From positions 1,086,464 through 1,150,463 of the forward strand of contig CM000855.1 of NCBI GenBank assembly GCA_000163995.1: 64,000 nucleotides of DNA, in the 5' to 3' direction. The notes beneath the pieces were generated by a model. The model saw nothing but the letters and a program-made list of their open reading frames with translations. It did no database searches and was not told the DNA's origin. Origin of the DNA: Campylobacter jejuni subsp. jejuni 414 (lineage in GTDB: Bacteria; Campylobacterota; Campylobacteria; Campylobacterales; Campylobacteraceae). Below, piece by piece: positions 7,889-18,586 of this stretch. Position 1 is the first letter of the stretch. Each line of letters starts with the position of its first letter. The position numbers and the translations under genes were made by a program.

Positions 7889-9748
7889 TTAAGCTTTCTT
7901 CTTTTGCATTTTGATATAAATTTGTAAAATGTCTAACGCTGCAGGAGTAATTCCACTGATTTGACTTGCAGCAAAAATAGTTGGGGGTTTATGATGATTG
8001 AGCTTTTCTATAACCTCATTGCTTAAACCGCTTACACTTTTAAAATCAAAATTCTCAGGAATTTTAAGTTCACTAAGATTTTTCATTTTTTCTACTTGAG
8101 CTTTTTGCATACTGATATAATGATAATACTTTGCCTCATTTAAAATTTCTCTTAAAGAGTAATTATCCATAGCTTCAAACATAGGATTAAGTTTTTTTAA
8201 TTTCTCTACATTAAAACTTGCTCTTGCAACAATTTTTTGAAGATTAACTATAGAAGAAATTTTATCTTCTCCTAAACTCTCTAAAAAAGCATTATTTTGA
8301 TTATTGGGTGTGAATTTTTTAGAAAGTAAAAATTCAAGTCCTTTTTGAAGATTGTTTGCGATATTTTGTATATAAGCAAAATCTTGCTCACTTAAAAGCC
8401 CTAAATCATAGCCATATTTTCCAAGTCTAAGTATAGCATTTTCTTCTCTTAAAAATAGTCTAAATTCCGCTCTTGAAGTAAACATTCTATAAGGCTCTTT
8501 CGTACCTTTTACCACTAAATCATCGATTAAAACCCCTATATAAGCTTCATCACGTCTTAAAATCAAAGGTTCTTTTGTATCTATGCTTAAACTTGCATTG
8601 ATTCCTGCCATAAGGCCTTGTGCTGCAGCTTCTTCATAACCCGTAGTTCCGTTAATCTGTCCTGCACAATAAAGATTTTTAATCTTTTTAAGCTCTAAAG
8701 TATGCTTTAACTCGGTTGGCTCTATATAATCATACTCTATAGCATAACCAAAACGCGTGATTTTAGCATTTTCAAAACCTTTTATAGAATGCAACATTTG
8801 AGCTTGCACCTCATAAGGCAAAGAAGTAGAAAAACCATTAATATAATACTCCGTTGCATCGATAGTTTGAGGTTCTATAAAAAGATGGTGGCTTTCTTTG
8901 TCGCTAAAACGATTAATCTTATCTTCTATAGAAGGACAATATCTTGGCCCCACACCTTCAATCTGTCCTGTAAAAAGTGGAGCACGATAAAAATTGCTCT
9001 TAATGATCTCATGTGTAGTAGTATTAGTGCGTGCGATATAGCAAGGAAGTTGAGTGGGATTAAAATTTCTCGAACGAAAACTAAAAGCTTTAGGATTTAC
9101 ATCGCCATCTTGAATTTCAAGCACACTAAAATCAATACTTTTAGCATCTACTCTTGGACAAGTTCCTGTTTTTAAACGTCCCATTTTCAAATCTAAAGTC
9201 TGTAAATAATTTCCCAAATTAACTGAAGCAAGCTCCCCTACTCTTCCTGCTTGAAGTTTATTTTCACCCACATGAATAAGTCCATTTAAAAAAGTTCCTG
9301 TTGTAAGTATAACTTTTTTGGCAAAATATGTATTTTCTAAATTTGTTTTTACACCTTTAACTTCATCATTTTCTATAATCAAAGTACTTGCTTGTTCTTG
9401 AGAAATTTCTAAATTTGAAAGTTTTAAAAGTTTATTACGTGCAATAATACGGTATTTATCCATATCAATTTGCGCTCTACTTCCTTGAACAGCTATACCC
9501 TTACTTTCATTTAAAATGCGAAATTGTATCCCTGCTTCATCAGTAATTTCGCCCATAAGACCACCCATAGCATCAAGTTCTTTTACCAAATGCCCTTTGG
9601 CAAGTCCACCTATAGCTGGATTACAACTTGCTGCTCCTATTTGCTCAATCAATGTAGTTAAAAGTAAAGTTTTTTTGCCCATTCTAGCAGCAGCAGCACT
9701 TGCTTCAACACCTGCATGTCCACCACCTATAACAATGACATCAAACAT
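7889..9748 (-). CDS. mnmG: tRNA uridine-34 modification enzyme MnmG (GidA)
   Basis: MnmG works with MnmE to install carboxymethylaminomethyl groups on U34 of several tRNAs, using FAD and methylene-tetrahydrofolate. The 619-residue protein starts with the FAD dinucleotide-binding motif [14 protein letters not shown] (residues 4-17), and contains the GidA signatures [12 protein letters not shown] and [15 protein letters not shown], then a C-terminal helical tail that binds MnmE. The length is normal and the frame clean. It stands alone between the cet genes and the decayed arsB. Confidence 0.97.
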   Translation of the reverse strand: MFDVIVIGGGHAGVEASAAAARMGKKTLLLTTLIEQIGAASCNPAIGGLAKGHLVKELDAMGGLMGEITDEAGIQFRILNESKGIAVQGSRAQIDMDKYRIIARNKLLKLSNLEISQEQASTLIIENDEVKGVKTNLENTYFAKKVILTTGTFLNGLIHVGENKLQAGRVGELASVNLGNYLQTLDLKMGRLKTGTCPRVDAKSIDFSVLEIQDGDVNPKAFSFRSRNFNPTQLPCYIARTNTTTHEIIKSNFYRAPLFTGQIEGVGPRYCPSIEDKINRFSDKESHHLFIEPQTIDATEYYINGFSTSLPYEVQAQMLHSIKGFENAKITRFGYAIEYDYIEPTELKHTLELKKIKNLYCAGQINGTTGYEEAAAQGLMAGINASLSIDTKEPLILRRDEAYIGVLIDDLVVKGTKEPYRMFTSRAEFRLFLREENAILRLGKYGYDLGLLSEQDFAYIQNIANNLQKGLEFLLSKKFTPNNQNNAFLESLGEDKISSIVNLQKIVARASFNVEKLKKLNPMFEAMDNYSLREILNEAKYYHYISMQKAQVEKMKNLSELKIPENFDFKSVSGLSNEVIEKLNHHKPPTIFAASQISGITPAALDILQIYIKMQKKKA

Positions 9749-9796
9749 ATTTTGCCTTGAAAAATGTGAATTTTAAAAGAAAGATTATATAATATC

Positions 9797-9826
9797 TAGA
9801 CTTAAAACAAACTCGTTTTAAGTCTA
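9797..9826 (-). terminator. Hairpin between cetB and mnmG
   Basis: A perfect 12-bp inverted repeat, TAGACTTAAAAC (9797-9808) and GTTTTAAGTCTA (9815-9826), with a 6-base loop, lies just past the cetB stop at 9835 and before the mnmG start. The following minus-strand bases are AT-rich but not a clean T-tract. Confidence 0.65.
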
Positions 9827-9834
9827 ACAAAAAT

Positions 9835-10332
9835 TTATTTAGCTTCTTGAAGAGAGAAAATCAACTCATTGTAAGTTTTACCTGTATCTTTACAGAAATT
9901 TTTAAGCATCTCAACACCCTTGTTTAAGCCTTGTTGCTGTTCTATTTTTAAAAGATCGTTATAAAGGCTTTCCACTTTGGAAATAGCATTTTTATTTGGC
10001 ATACGACGAACAGAATAATAACCTATAATATTATTATTAATATCTATTGATGGAGTTACATTTGCAAAAACCCAGTAGTAACTGTTATCTTTAGTTTTAT
10101 TTTTTACATAAGCAAAAATTTCTTTACCTTCTCTCATATAATCCCATAAATATTTAAAAACAGTTTTTGGCATATCTTCATGTCTTACTATATTATGAGG
10201 TTTGTTTAATACTTCACCCATAGTATAACCTGCGTATTTTAAGAAATCATGATTTGCATAAACTATTTTCCCTTTTAAATCTGTCTTAGAAGTAATTAAA
10301 CTATCTTTTTGTAAAAAAATTTCTCTTGACAT
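9835..10332 (-). CDS. cetB: Energy-taxis PAS sensor CetB
   Basis: CetB is a cytoplasmic redox sensor with a PAS domain that binds FAD in the Aer family and signals through CetA. The 165-residue protein is essentially one PAS domain: KTDLKGKIVYANHDFLKYAGY, then PHNIVRHEDMPKTVF, then YYWVFANVTP and YYSVRRMPN. A helical tail follows. It starts 16 bases after the cetA stop, so cetA and cetB share a transcript. It is closely related to CetC at 11855-12349. In E. coli Aer the PAS and signalling halves are one protein; here they are split. Confidence 0.93.
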   Translation of the reverse strand: MSREIFLQKDSLITSKTDLKGKIVYANHDFLKYAGYTMGEVLNKPHNIVRHEDMPKTVFKYLWDYMREGKEIFAYVKNKTKDNSYYWVFANVTPSIDINNNIIGYYSVRRMPNKNAISKVESLYNDLLKIEQQQGLNKGVEMLKNFCKDTGKTYNELIFSLQEAK

Positions 10333-10347
10333 TTTTCCACCCTTAGT

Positions 10348-11724
10348 TTATATTTTTAATTTGGCTAAAATTTCAGCACTTCTTTTTTCTAGTGATTTGA
10401 TATCATTTACAATCGTATCATAAGCTTTTTGATCAATATAATCTTGATTTGATTCTTCTATTGCTTTTTTAGCATTATTTTTTATAAATTCTTTAGCCAA
10501 ATTCAACTCAGTTTCAGAACTAAGCTCATTGATAACACCTTGAGCTATCTCATCTTGACAAAGATTAGAAATTGGATCTACGCTTTCAAGATTAAAATTT
10601 TGAGTCCCATTTAAATTTAAATATATATTTGATTTATAAAGAATATGATCTATTTTAACTATAGATAAAATTAATCTTTTTACAAAAGATCCAAAATTAA
10701 CACCAAGTGCACTACTATTTTCTTCTAAGCGTTTAAAAGCTTGAGAAAATTTATTAATTCTTTCTTCAGATTCACTAACAATATTAAAAACTTGTTCACT
10801 ACCACTTTGAATATTTACAAAATCTTGTTGCATAGTCTGAACTGCAATAGAAATTTCACTTGTGGATCGCTGGGTTCTTTCAGCTAGTTTTCTTACCTCA
10901 TCAGCAACAACAGCAAAACCACGCCCATGTTCACCTGCACGAGCAGCTTCTATAGCGGCATTAAGAGCTAAAAGATTGATTTGATCAGCTATATCGCGTA
11001 TAACTTCCACTACTGAACTTATATTTTGTGAATTTACTACAAAAGTTTGGACTGTTTCTTTACTTGAATTTACAACATCCATTAAAGATCCCATAGCATT
11101 TTGTAAAGAATTTACCTCTGAAGCATTTTCCGTAGCTGTATGAGTGATTGCACCAACTGTATCGTATACATTTTTCATCATGCTAATATCTTGATTTAAT
11201 GAGTTAGAAATTTGAGACATATCTTTATTTTGATTTCCAAGACTTAAATCCATCAGAGTTCTTGATAAAGCATTTTTAAAAGTAGATCTTGCAGTAATTT
11301 CTATATTTGCCAAAGCCTTATTGATAAATTCAATATTATGAGCAAAAATTCCTTTTAAACCTTCAGGTAAAGCTTTGCGATAAAATTCACCTTTTTGAGA
11401 ACAAGAAATGGAAGTATTAATCTCTCTTAAATATGCTTCTAATCCATCAATAGTATTATTAAGATTATCCGCTATTTCAGCTAATTTTTTATTCTTTGTT
11501 TTTATATAGATAATCCTATTATCAAAATTACCCTCTTTTAACTCTCTAGAAAGAAATAAAAACTTATCTATCATTATTTGCTCATCTTTATATTGCTCAA
11601 GTAAATAAATCATTAATGTAGTAATTAAAATAAAAATTATCACTCCAACATAAAAATGAATAAAAATGATACCTAAAACACCGATAATACTTAGAAAAAT
11701 AGTCGATAATAATCCATATTTCAT
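10348..11724 (-). CDS. cetA: Energy-taxis transducer CetA
   Basis: CetA is a membrane-anchored methyl-accepting chemotaxis-type transducer that relays the CetB redox signal to CheA/CheW. The 458-residue protein has an N-terminal membrane hairpin ([17 protein letters not shown] and [17 protein letters not shown]), a HAMP-like helical stretch and a signalling domain with the hairpin tip [20 protein letters not shown] and [19 protein letters not shown]. No periplasmic ligand domain is present, as expected for an energy-taxis receptor. An upstream ATG at 11766 adds 14 residues but has no ribosome site; the ATG at 11724 has AAAAGGAAA upstream, though at long spacing, so the start is not certain. 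Confidence 0.93.
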   Translation of the reverse strand: MKYGLLSTIFLSIIGVLGIIFIHFYVGVIIFILITTLMIYLLEQYKDEQIMIDKFLFLSRELKEGNFDNRIIYIKTKNKKLAEIADNLNNTIDGLEAYLREINTSISCSQKGEFYRKALPEGLKGIFAHNIEFINKALANIEITARSTFKNALSRTLMDLSLGNQNKDMSQISNSLNQDISMMKNVYDTVGAITHTATENASEVNSLQNAMGSLMDVVNSSKETVQTFVVNSQNISSVVEVIRDIADQINLLALNAAIEAARAGEHGRGFAVVADEVRKLAERTQRSTSEISIAVQTMQQDFVNIQSGSEQVFNIVSESEERINKFSQAFKRLEENSSALGVNFGSFVKRLILSIVKIDHILYKSNIYLNLNGTQNFNLESVDPISNLCQDEIAQGVINELSSETELNLAKEFIKNNAKKAIEESNQDYIDQKAYDTIVNDIKSLEKRSAEILAKLKI

Positions 11725-11854
11725 TATAAAATTTACTTTCCTTTTGTTAAAAAATTCTGAAATCATAAATCAAAGTAATTTTTAAATAATATATTACTTT
11801 AAAATTTAACATTGAAGGCGAATTATATGACAAAAAAGATAAATATTATCTTAA

Positions 11855-12349
11855 TTAGTTATCTTTTTGTAAACTAAAAATGAGTTCATTATAAGTTGTT
11901 TTATAAGAGCTTACAATATCTATCAAAGCTGAAACTCCAGCATTAATACCCAATTTTTGCTCTTTTTCAAGTAAAATTTTATAAACACTTTCGATTGTAG
12001 AAATTGATTTTCTATTAGGTGCACGACGAACGGAATAATAATTAATAATATTTCCATTAGCATCAAAAGAGGCAGTTACATTTGCAAAAACCCAATAAAA
12101 ACTACCATCCTTAGCTTTATTTTTCACAAATGCAAAAATTTCATCCCCTTTTTGAATAGAGTCCCAAAGACATTTAAATACAGTGCGTGGCATATCTTCA
12201 TGTCTTACTATATTATGAGGTTTATACAAAAGTTCATCAACTTTATAACCTGCATATTTTAAAAAATCATTATTAGCATAAATAATATTCCCCTTAAGGT
12301 CTGTTTTAGAGGTAATTAAAGCATCCTCAGATAAAACTATTTCTTTCAT
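11855..12349 (-). CDS. cetC: PAS-domain energy-taxis protein CetC
   Basis: This 164-residue PAS protein is a paralogue of CetB, sharing KTDLKG, NIVRHEDMPRTVFK and VFANVTASFD blocks. It is known as CetC in C. jejuni, acting with CetB and CetA in energy taxis. It lies 130 bases upstream of cetA, a gap that contains a TATAAT-like box on the minus strand (11822-11827), so cetAB may have its own promoter. The two PAS genes flank the transducer, which suggests tandem duplication followed by division of labour. Confidence 0.9.
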   Translation of the reverse strand: MKEIVLSEDALITSKTDLKGNIIYANNDFLKYAGYKVDELLYKPHNIVRHEDMPRTVFKCLWDSIQKGDEIFAFVKNKAKDGSFYWVFANVTASFDANGNIINYYSVRRAPNRKSISTIESVYKILLEKEQKLGINAGVSALIDIVSSYKTTYNELIFSLQKDN

Positions 12350-12644
12350 GTTTAAAACATCCTAAATAAAACAAAATAAATCAATTATGACAGAATTATT
12401 ACCAACTAATAAATAACAAAAAGTAAATTAAATTAAAAAATTATAAAATTTTCAAAAAAATATTTTAAATTTTAATTGCAAATAATTGAGAAATTTTGTA
12501 ACATTATATATCAATAAATATTTTCACATTACAAAAGAAAGTGTTTTTAAATTTATTTTTTTGTTAAAATTTAAAAATATGAATGATTTAAAATTGTATT
12601 TTAATGAAAATCAACACTAAAAATATCAAAAGGAGCAAATAAAT
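12350..12644. other. Divergent intergenic region cetC / dctA
   Basis: This 295-base, very AT-rich stretch holds no coding signal in any frame. It must contain the outward promoters of cetC (minus) and dctA (plus). A TTG ribosome-linked start for dctA sits at its right edge (AGGAG at 12631-12635). TAAAAT-type boxes are frequent but too ambiguous in this composition to name one promoter. Confidence 0.5.
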
Positions 12645-14021
12645 TTGGAAACTTTAAGTCAAACTTTTGCTGAAAGAAAACCCCCTTTATATAAACGCAT
12701 TGTAAAAAGTCTTGGATTTTGGGTAATCATAGGTATTATTACAGGTATTGTACTTGGCTATGCAGATAAGGAATTAGCCATTGCTAGTAAACCAGGGGTT
12801 GATTATTTTATAAGAACTTTAAAGGTTCTTATAGGGCCTATTATTTTTGTTACCTTGGTTTTAGGAATCATTAGTCTTGAAAGTTTAAAAAAAGTAGGTA
12901 GTATTGGTGCTAAAGCAGTTATTTATTTTGAAGTTGTAAGCACTTTAGCACTTGCTATAGGTATTTTTATGGCAAATATTATGCAACCAGGTCATGGAAT
13001 GAATCTTGATCCAAGTCAACTAGATACTAAAAGTGTTCAAAAATACATTTCTCAAACTACAGAAGTAAGCGCAAGTTCTGAAATTATGCATATTTTAAAA
13101 GATGCTATGCCTACTGACATCATCACGCCCTTTACAGAAGGAAAAACCTTACAAGTTTTAGTTATTGCTATAATTACTGCTTTGATTATTTCTTTAATGA
13201 GAAAAGAAGATAAGCAAGCCATTCAAAGAGTTTTTGAAGTGGTGCAAAATTTTGTTTTTAAAATTTTGCAAATTATTATGTATTTTAGTCCTATTGCCGC
13301 CTTTTCAGCGATGGCTGTACTTATAGCTCAATATGGAATTGGATCTTTAATCAATTTAGCTTATTTACTCTTAGTAATGCTGATTTCATGTCTTGTTTTT
13401 ATATTTGGAATTTTGGGTCTGATTTGTTATTTTGCAAAAGTAAATATCTTTAAATTTATGAGATTTATCTCAAGAGAGGTATTGATCGTTTTTGCAACTA
13501 GCTCAAGTGAGTCTGCACTTGCTCCTTTAATGAGAAAACTAGAAAAAGCAGGACTTTCCAAAGCAACAGTTGGACTTGTTTTACCAACGGGATATAGTTT
13601 TAATCTTGATTGTACAAATATTTATCTAGCTATGAGTTTAATTTTTCTAGCACAAGCTTTCAATGTAAATTTAAGCTTAGCACACGAAATCAGCATTTTA
13701 ATAGTATTAATGATAGCTTCAAAAGGCGCAGTAGGTGTAACTGGATCAGGTTTTATAGTGCTTGGAAGTACACTTGCAGCTTTAGGAAATATGGAAATTT
13801 CTGAAGCAAATGCGACTTTGGCGCAAGTTTTGCCGGTAGCTACTATAGGTGTTCTTTTAGGTGTTGATAAATTTATGTCTGAAATGAGAGCAGTTGGAAA
13901 TCTTTGCGGAAATTCAGTAGCAGCTTTGATTGTTGCAATCTGGGATAAACAAATTGACTGGGAAAAATTCCGCTACGCTATGGATAATCCGGAAAAATTC
14001 CACAATGCTGGAATGAACTAA
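12645..14021 (+). CDS. dctA: C4-dicarboxylate / cation symporter DctA
   Basis: This 458-residue inner-membrane carrier belongs to the dicarboxylate/amino acid:cation symporter family (DAACS). It takes up succinate, fumarate, malate or aspartate. The serine-rich motif FATSSSESALAPLM and the later GVTGSGFIVLGSTLA are the family transport-core signatures. The start is TTG at 12645, with AGGAG nine bases upstream; the next in-frame ATG would remove the first transmembrane segments, so TTG is well supported. The gene ends in a four-base convergent overlap with the next minus-strand gene. Confidence 0.92.
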   Translation: METLSQTFAERKPPLYKRIVKSLGFWVIIGIITGIVLGYADKELAIASKPGVDYFIRTLKVLIGPIIFVTLVLGIISLESLKKVGSIGAKAVIYFEVVSTLALAIGIFMANIMQPGHGMNLDPSQLDTKSVQKYISQTTEVSASSEIMHILKDAMPTDIITPFTEGKTLQVLVIAIITALIISLMRKEDKQAIQRVFEVVQNFVFKILQIIMYFSPIAAFSAMAVLIAQYGIGSLINLAYLLLVMLISCLVFIFGILGLICYFAKVNIFKFMRFISREVLIVFATSSSESALAPLMRKLEKAGLSKATVGLVLPTGYSFNLDCTNIYLAMSLIFLAQAFNVNLSLAHEISILIVLMIASKGAVGVTGSGFIVLGSTLAALGNMEISEANATLAQVLPVATIGVLLGVDKFMSEMRAVGNLCGNSVAALIVAIWDKQIDWEKFRYAMDNPEKFHNAGMN

Positions 14022-14821
14022 TGGACTCTTTGGAGGAAATCATATCGATTAACTTCCTCTAAAGTATTATCTTTTTTTCTAAATTGCTTTAAAAAACTTT
14101 CATTAAAATTAAAACTAAATCCAACTTGAATAACATCATCAACAGTCTCTCTTGCGCTATAATCACGGCGTAATAAATTTAAGCTAAATACACTATAAGG
14201 AGAATAAGACGCTTGATAATTAGTTTTATCATTATCTTTACTTATATTAAAAATAAAAGCGGTATAAGTTGGAATTACAAAACTCATTCCAAGCTGTAAT
14301 TTTTTTTCTGCTTTATTAGGTATATAATAATTACTATAAGTCTTTATAAATTTACTATAACGAAATTCTGTGCCGAAACTTTTAGTATCTTTTTGTTCTT
14401 TTTGTTTGTCTATAAAACCATTAACTCCAAACAAAAAATTATCTTTTTCATAACGATTAATCAAGCCTCCTGAATAATTGTAACTATCTTGGGCTACAAA
14501 AAGTTCTTTTTGAAAAAGTAAAGAATTATTCTCTCCCTCATAAAGAGAATTTAAATTTTTAACTTGCACATTTTTATTTTGAAAATCTAAATTCCCATCT
14601 GTTTTGTCTATACCATTGTTATTTTCTAAAGTTTTTGAAAGTAAACTACCAAAAGTACTTTTAAAATCCACATTCTCTTCTTGAATTTTTGGAACTTCTT
14701 TGGTATTTTTACAATCAAAATGTTCCCAAGAATTTTGATTATTATTTCTTGCTAAAGCCTCTTCAAGTTCATCAGCATTGAGCAAAGAAAAAAATACCAT
14801 TATATAAAAAATACCCCTCAT
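14018..14821 (-). CDS. Secreted beta-rich protein, inverse-autotransporter-like
   Basis: The 267-residue protein begins MRGIFYIMVFFSLLNADELEE, a signal peptide with likely cleavage after NA. The middle is polar (many Asn, Glu, Lys). From about residue 115 it has alternating aromatic strands such as YSGGLINRYEKDNFLFGVNG, FRYSKFIKTYSNYYIPN and LQLGMSFVIPTYTAFIF, which recall the inverse autotransporter (intimin/invasin) beta-barrel. It corresponds by position to Cj1193c (periplasmic protein). It is short for a full inverse autotransporter and has no passenger, so an isolated barrel or degenerate form is possible. An upstream ATG (14839) lacks a ribosome site; GAGGAA precedes 14821. Family call is inference. 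Confidence 0.7.
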   Translation of the reverse strand: MRGIFYIMVFFSLLNADELEEALARNNNQNSWEHFDCKNTKEVPKIQEENVDFKSTFGSLLSKTLENNNGIDKTDGNLDFQNKNVQVKNLNSLYEGENNSLLFQKELFVAQDSYNYSGGLINRYEKDNFLFGVNGFIDKQKEQKDTKSFGTEFRYSKFIKTYSNYYIPNKAEKKLQLGMSFVIPTYTAFIFNISKDNDKTNYQASYSPYSVFSLNLLRRDYSARETVDDVIQVGFSFNFNESFLKQFRKKDNTLEEVNRYDFLQRVH

Positions 14822-14966
14822 TGTTCTTGTATTCCTCATTATTTCTTATATATAGCATTTATTATAAAAAATAATATAAATAAAATATCTTTAGGATGCA
14901 CAAAGACTAAAATAAAATTAACAAATTTAATAAATAAGTGTATAATTAAAATAAAAAAGGTTATTA

Positions 14967-16494
14967 ATGCAAAAAGACAACCTTATAGCTTTTGTTATTT
15001 TTATTATTAGCACTATTGCATTTGTCATTTGGGGATTTGGCTATATTTCGCAACATCAACTGATTCTTTTTATTCTTGCTTCTATATTTGGTATTTTCAT
15101 GGCATTTAATATAGGTGGAAATGATGTAGCCAATTCTTTTGGAACAAGCGTTGGCGCAAAAACAGTAACCATTAAACAAGCTTTAATCATAGCAGCTGTT
15201 TTTGAACTAAGTGGAGCAATCTTCGCAGGCGCAGAAGTTACTAAAACTATACGCAGTGGTATTGTTATTTTCCCAAATTCTTTAGACTCTATGCTTTTTG
15301 TTATCATTATGCTTGCTGCGCTTTTAAGTTCTGGGGTTTGGATTTTTATTGCAACCAAAAAAGGATTACCTGTATCAACCACACATAGCATAGTTGGTGG
15401 GATTGTAGGTGCTAGCATTATGATGGGACTTTTAAAATTTGATGGAATCCAAACACTCTCTATGATTAAATGGAGTGAAATTTTAAAAATAGCTATTTCT
15501 TGGATAGCTTCTCCTCTTTTAGGAGGGATTGTAGCTTATATTATTTATTCATACATTGATAAGAAAATTTTAAAACCATCAGAAAAACTAAATGATGATT
15601 TTAAAAATATCAAAAAAGAAAGAAAAAAATTCAAAGAAAAGTATTTTTTAAATCTAAAAACAAAATCTCAAGAAGAACAAATCAAAGAACTTTCTGCCAT
15701 AGTTTTAGATGAAGAGGAACAAGAAAATAATTTCTATAGAAATAAAATAAAAAAATTTAAAAGATCAAGAAAAAGATATAGATATTTACTCTATTTTAAA
15801 AACTCATATGCCAATCATTGCTTGTATTGCCGCTGCTATTATTTCAGCAATGTTTTTATTTAAAGGTTTAAATAATGTTAGCACTTTGGATATTTTACAA
15901 AATTTTTGGATTATTGGAATTATCGGAACTATAAGTTATGTTGTAACATTTGCTATAGTTAAAATCGTTAAAAAAACAGAGCTCAATAAAACTACTGATA
16001 GAATTTTCTCATGGTTTCAAATATTTACAGCCTCTAGCTTTGCATTTTCACATGGGGCCAATGACATAGCCAATGCTATTGGTCCTTTTGCAGCCATCTT
16101 AGATGTCTTAAAAAATGGTACAATCAACGCAACTTCTCCTGTACCTTTTGCTGCTTTAGCTATGTTTGGAGTCGCTTTAGTTGCAGGACTTTGGTTTTTA
16201 GGTAAAGAAGTTATTACCACAGTAGGTTCAAAACTTGCAACCATACGCCCTACTACTGGATTTTCTGCAGAATTGGGAGCAAGTATAGTTATACTCTTAG
16301 CAACACAATTTGGAATTCCGGTTAGTTCCACTCATATACTCATAGGTGCTGTTTTAGGCATAGGAGTATATAATAAAAACGCAAATTGGATTATGATGAA
16401 ACCTATAGGGTTGGCTTGGATTATCACTTTACCTGCTGCTGGTATTATGGCAGCACTTGTATTTTTAGGGTTTAAATTATCTTTAGGAATTTAA
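14967..16494 (+). pseudogene. pit: Inorganic phosphate permease (Pit family), frame interrupted
   Basis: Pit-family carriers move phosphate with protons or metal. The N-terminal half (from 14967) has the signature GGNDVANSFGTSVGAKT, and the C-terminal half (to 16494) has the repeat SHGANDIANAIGPFAAI, so both inverted repeats of the family are present. The frame breaks in a seven-A run at 15749-15755. With six A the linker reads RNKIKNLKDQEKDIDIYSIL and joins the halves into 508 residues. The charged cytoplasmic loop around the break is normal for Pit proteins. Corresponds to Cj1194. The single extra base is probably a sequence error. Confidence 0.85.
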
Positions 16495-16501
16495 ACAAAA
16501 C

Positions 16502-17680
16502 TTATTTTCCTAAAATATTTTTTCCCAAGATTATATGCATTTTAACCTTTCCAAAAAGCTTATCGTTAGAGTAAAGGGAGCTTTTTGGAGCGAAAATTTC
16601 TTCATTCTCATCAAAAAGAACTAAATTAGCTTCTTTGCCAACTTCTATAACCCCACTATTTAAATCTAAAAATTCACTAGGATTTTTACTCGTAAATTTA
16701 CAAAGCTCTTGCCAAGTTAAAAATCCTTCTTTAACTAAAAAAGTATAACAAAGACTTATAAATTCGCACATGCTATGAATTCCAAAGGCTGCTTCATCAA
16801 AAGCTAAATCCTTTAAAGAAATTGATTTTGCACTGTGTAAAGAAGTTAAAAAGCTAATTTTTTCTTCTTTTAAAGCTTGCTTTAAAGCTAAAACATCTTC
16901 TTTACTTCTTAAAGGTGGCATAAGTTTTGCAGCGGTATTAAAGTCTTCACAAGCAGTATCATCTTTGATAAGATGATGAATACTTACAAGTTTTAAATCC
17001 TTATCATCTAATAACATCAAAGAATCTTTCAAACTTAAAAGATCAAAAATAACTTTATTTTTATAAAATTTAGCCAGTTCCTTCATTTTAGCTACTTGAC
17101 TGGTTTCAGCAATTTTACTCATACCTATAAGCCCTAATTCAAAACTCATTTCACAATCATTCATCACCCCATTATCGTCAAAATCCTTATCATGACAACG
17201 TACAAAAAGTGGGGAATCTTTCATAAAAGCATATTGTGAACTCACTTTTAAGGTATTAGCATCTAAAGAACTATCAAGCTCTAAAGCACAAGCTCCCTTA
17301 TTTAAAAGAGTAGCTAAATTTTTAAGCTTGCCATTTGCATCTTTAACACGCACACTTGGAAAAATTTGCATTTTTCTTTGAGCTAAATTTTGTAAAAATA
17401 AAGCAAAACTTTCTTCATCAAAATCCATACAATCACGTAAAACTATACCAGAAACTCCTCCTTTTAAACACTCATTTTCCAAAAGTTCTAAATTAGCCAA
17501 AGAAAATTTATCATTTTTTAAACTCACACACAAATCTACAAAAGATGGAAGTAAAGTCATACCTTTAGCATCTAAAATTTCTTCATCTTGTAAATTAAAA
17601 CCAATATTGGTGATTTTTCCTTCTTTAATCTCTATATCTTGCAAAGAATTTCCATAAATTTTTGCATTTTTAATTATCAT
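16502..17680 (-). CDS. pyrC2: Dihydroorotase-like protein, probably non-catalytic
   Basis: The 392-residue protein has the amidohydrolase fold: an N-terminal small beta domain, then LPSFVDLCVSLKND where active dihydroorotases have GFVDxHxHLR, and a C-terminal KEANLVLFDENEE segment typical of the family. The metal-binding HxH is replaced by Cys-Val-Ser, and the late ATDHAPH box reads LTSLHSAKS, so zinc sites are lost. Such inactive PyrC' proteins assemble with aspartate transcarbamoylase in pseudomonads; the same structural role here is inference. It lies nine bases after gpsA on the same strand. Corresponds to Cj1195c. Confidence 0.85.
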   Translation of the reverse strand: MIIKNAKIYGNSLQDIEIKEGKITNIGFNLQDEEILDAKGMTLLPSFVDLCVSLKNDKFSLANLELLENECLKGGVSGIVLRDCMDFDEESFALFLQNLAQRKMQIFPSVRVKDANGKLKNLATLLNKGACALELDSSLDANTLKVSSQYAFMKDSPLFVRCHDKDFDDNGVMNDCEMSFELGLIGMSKIAETSQVAKMKELAKFYKNKVIFDLLSLKDSLMLLDDKDLKLVSIHHLIKDDTACEDFNTAAKLMPPLRSKEDVLALKQALKEEKISFLTSLHSAKSISLKDLAFDEAAFGIHSMCEFISLCYTFLVKEGFLTWQELCKFTSKNPSEFLDLNSGVIEVGKEANLVLFDENEEIFAPKSSLYSNDKLFGKVKMHIILGKNILGK

Positions 17681-17689
17681 GATTTTTCC

Positions 17690-18586
17690 TTAATCATTTT
17701 GCTTTAATAAATTTTGCGTTGCTTCTTGCACACTTTTACCCTTAAAAATTGCCACCACCTCATTTACAATAGGTGTATAAATTCCCTTAGTTTTTGCCAA
17801 TTTTTCTATAGCATAAGCTGTTTTTACACCTTCTGCTACTTCATTAAGTTCAGTTAAAATACTGTCTAATTTTTGATTTTGTGCCAGCTTTAAACCCACT
17901 CTATAATTTCTTGATAAGACGCTAGTTGCAGTTAAAAATAAATCCCCTGCTCCACTTAATCCTAAAAAAGTTTCTTCTTTTGCATCAAAAAATTTACCAA
18001 AACGATGCATTTCTATGAGTCCTCTTGAAATCAAAGCTGCTCTTGCATTATTACCTAATTTTAAACCATCACTAATCCCGCTTGCAATGGCTAAAACATT
18101 CTTATAAGCACCACAAATTTCAGCACCACGCACATCATCATCAATATAAGTTTTGATAAAATCAGGAAAAAAACTTGCAAATTTTTTACAAAGATCTTGA
18201 TTTACCCCGCTGATCATCAAAGCTGTAGGGAGTTTTTGCATCACTTCAGCTGCAAAAGAAGGACCACTTAAAACACAAAAATTTTCCTTTGATACAAAAT
18301 CTAAAAAAATCTCATCTAAAAATTGACAACTTTGATCTTCTATACCTTTTGAAGCAATTAAAATTTTTTGTCCTTTATTGATGAAATTTTCTTTAAGCCA
18401 TGCACGCATTCCTTGAGAACTTAAAGCAAAAACAAGATATTCACATTTTAAAGCTTCTTCTATACTAACAAAATCTTCTAAATCACGCTGATGTAAAGAA
18501 CTAATAAAACAAGTATGATTTTCTTTTAAAGCTAAATGTAAAGCACTACCCCATTTTCCAGCACCAATAACCGCTATATCCATCAA
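17690..18586 (-). CDS. gpsA: NAD(P)-dependent glycerol-3-phosphate dehydrogenase
   Basis: GpsA reduces dihydroxyacetone phosphate to sn-glycerol 3-phosphate, the backbone for phospholipid synthesis. The 298-residue protein starts [17 protein letters not shown] with the Rossmann GxGxWG motif, then [16 protein letters not shown] and the catalytic-lysine segment [15 protein letters not shown], followed by [14 protein letters not shown] and [11 protein letters not shown]. All family landmarks are present. The start overlaps the gatB stop by four bases, so gatB, gpsA and the dihydroorotase-like gene form one transcription unit. Confidence 0.96.
   Translation of the reverse strand: MMDIAVIGAGKWGSALHLALKENHTCFISSLHQRDLEDFVSIEEALKCEYLVFALSSQGMRAWLKENFINKGQKILIASKGIEDQSCQFLDEIFLDFVSKENFCVLSGPSFAAEVMQKLPTALMISGVNQDLCKKFASFFPDFIKTYIDDDVRGAEICGAYKNVLAIASGISDGLKLGNNARAALISRGLIEMHRFGKFFDAKEETFLGLSGAGDLFLTATSVLSRNYRVGLKLAQNQKLDSILTELNEVAEGVKTAYAIEKLAKTKGIYTPIVNEVVAIFKGKSVQEATQNLLKQND

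Noticed and set aside
11725-11766. Longer N-terminus for CetA starting at 11766
   Set aside because: No ribosome site precedes it; the next ATG (11724) begins just before the membrane hairpin and has AAAAGGAAA upstream.
15056-15418. Minus-strand frame inside the phosphate permease
   Set aside because: It is the mirror of a hydrophobic plus-strand gene; Pro/Thr/Ile-rich composition is typical of such shadows. The same holds for frames opposite groEL, gatB, htrA and mnmG.
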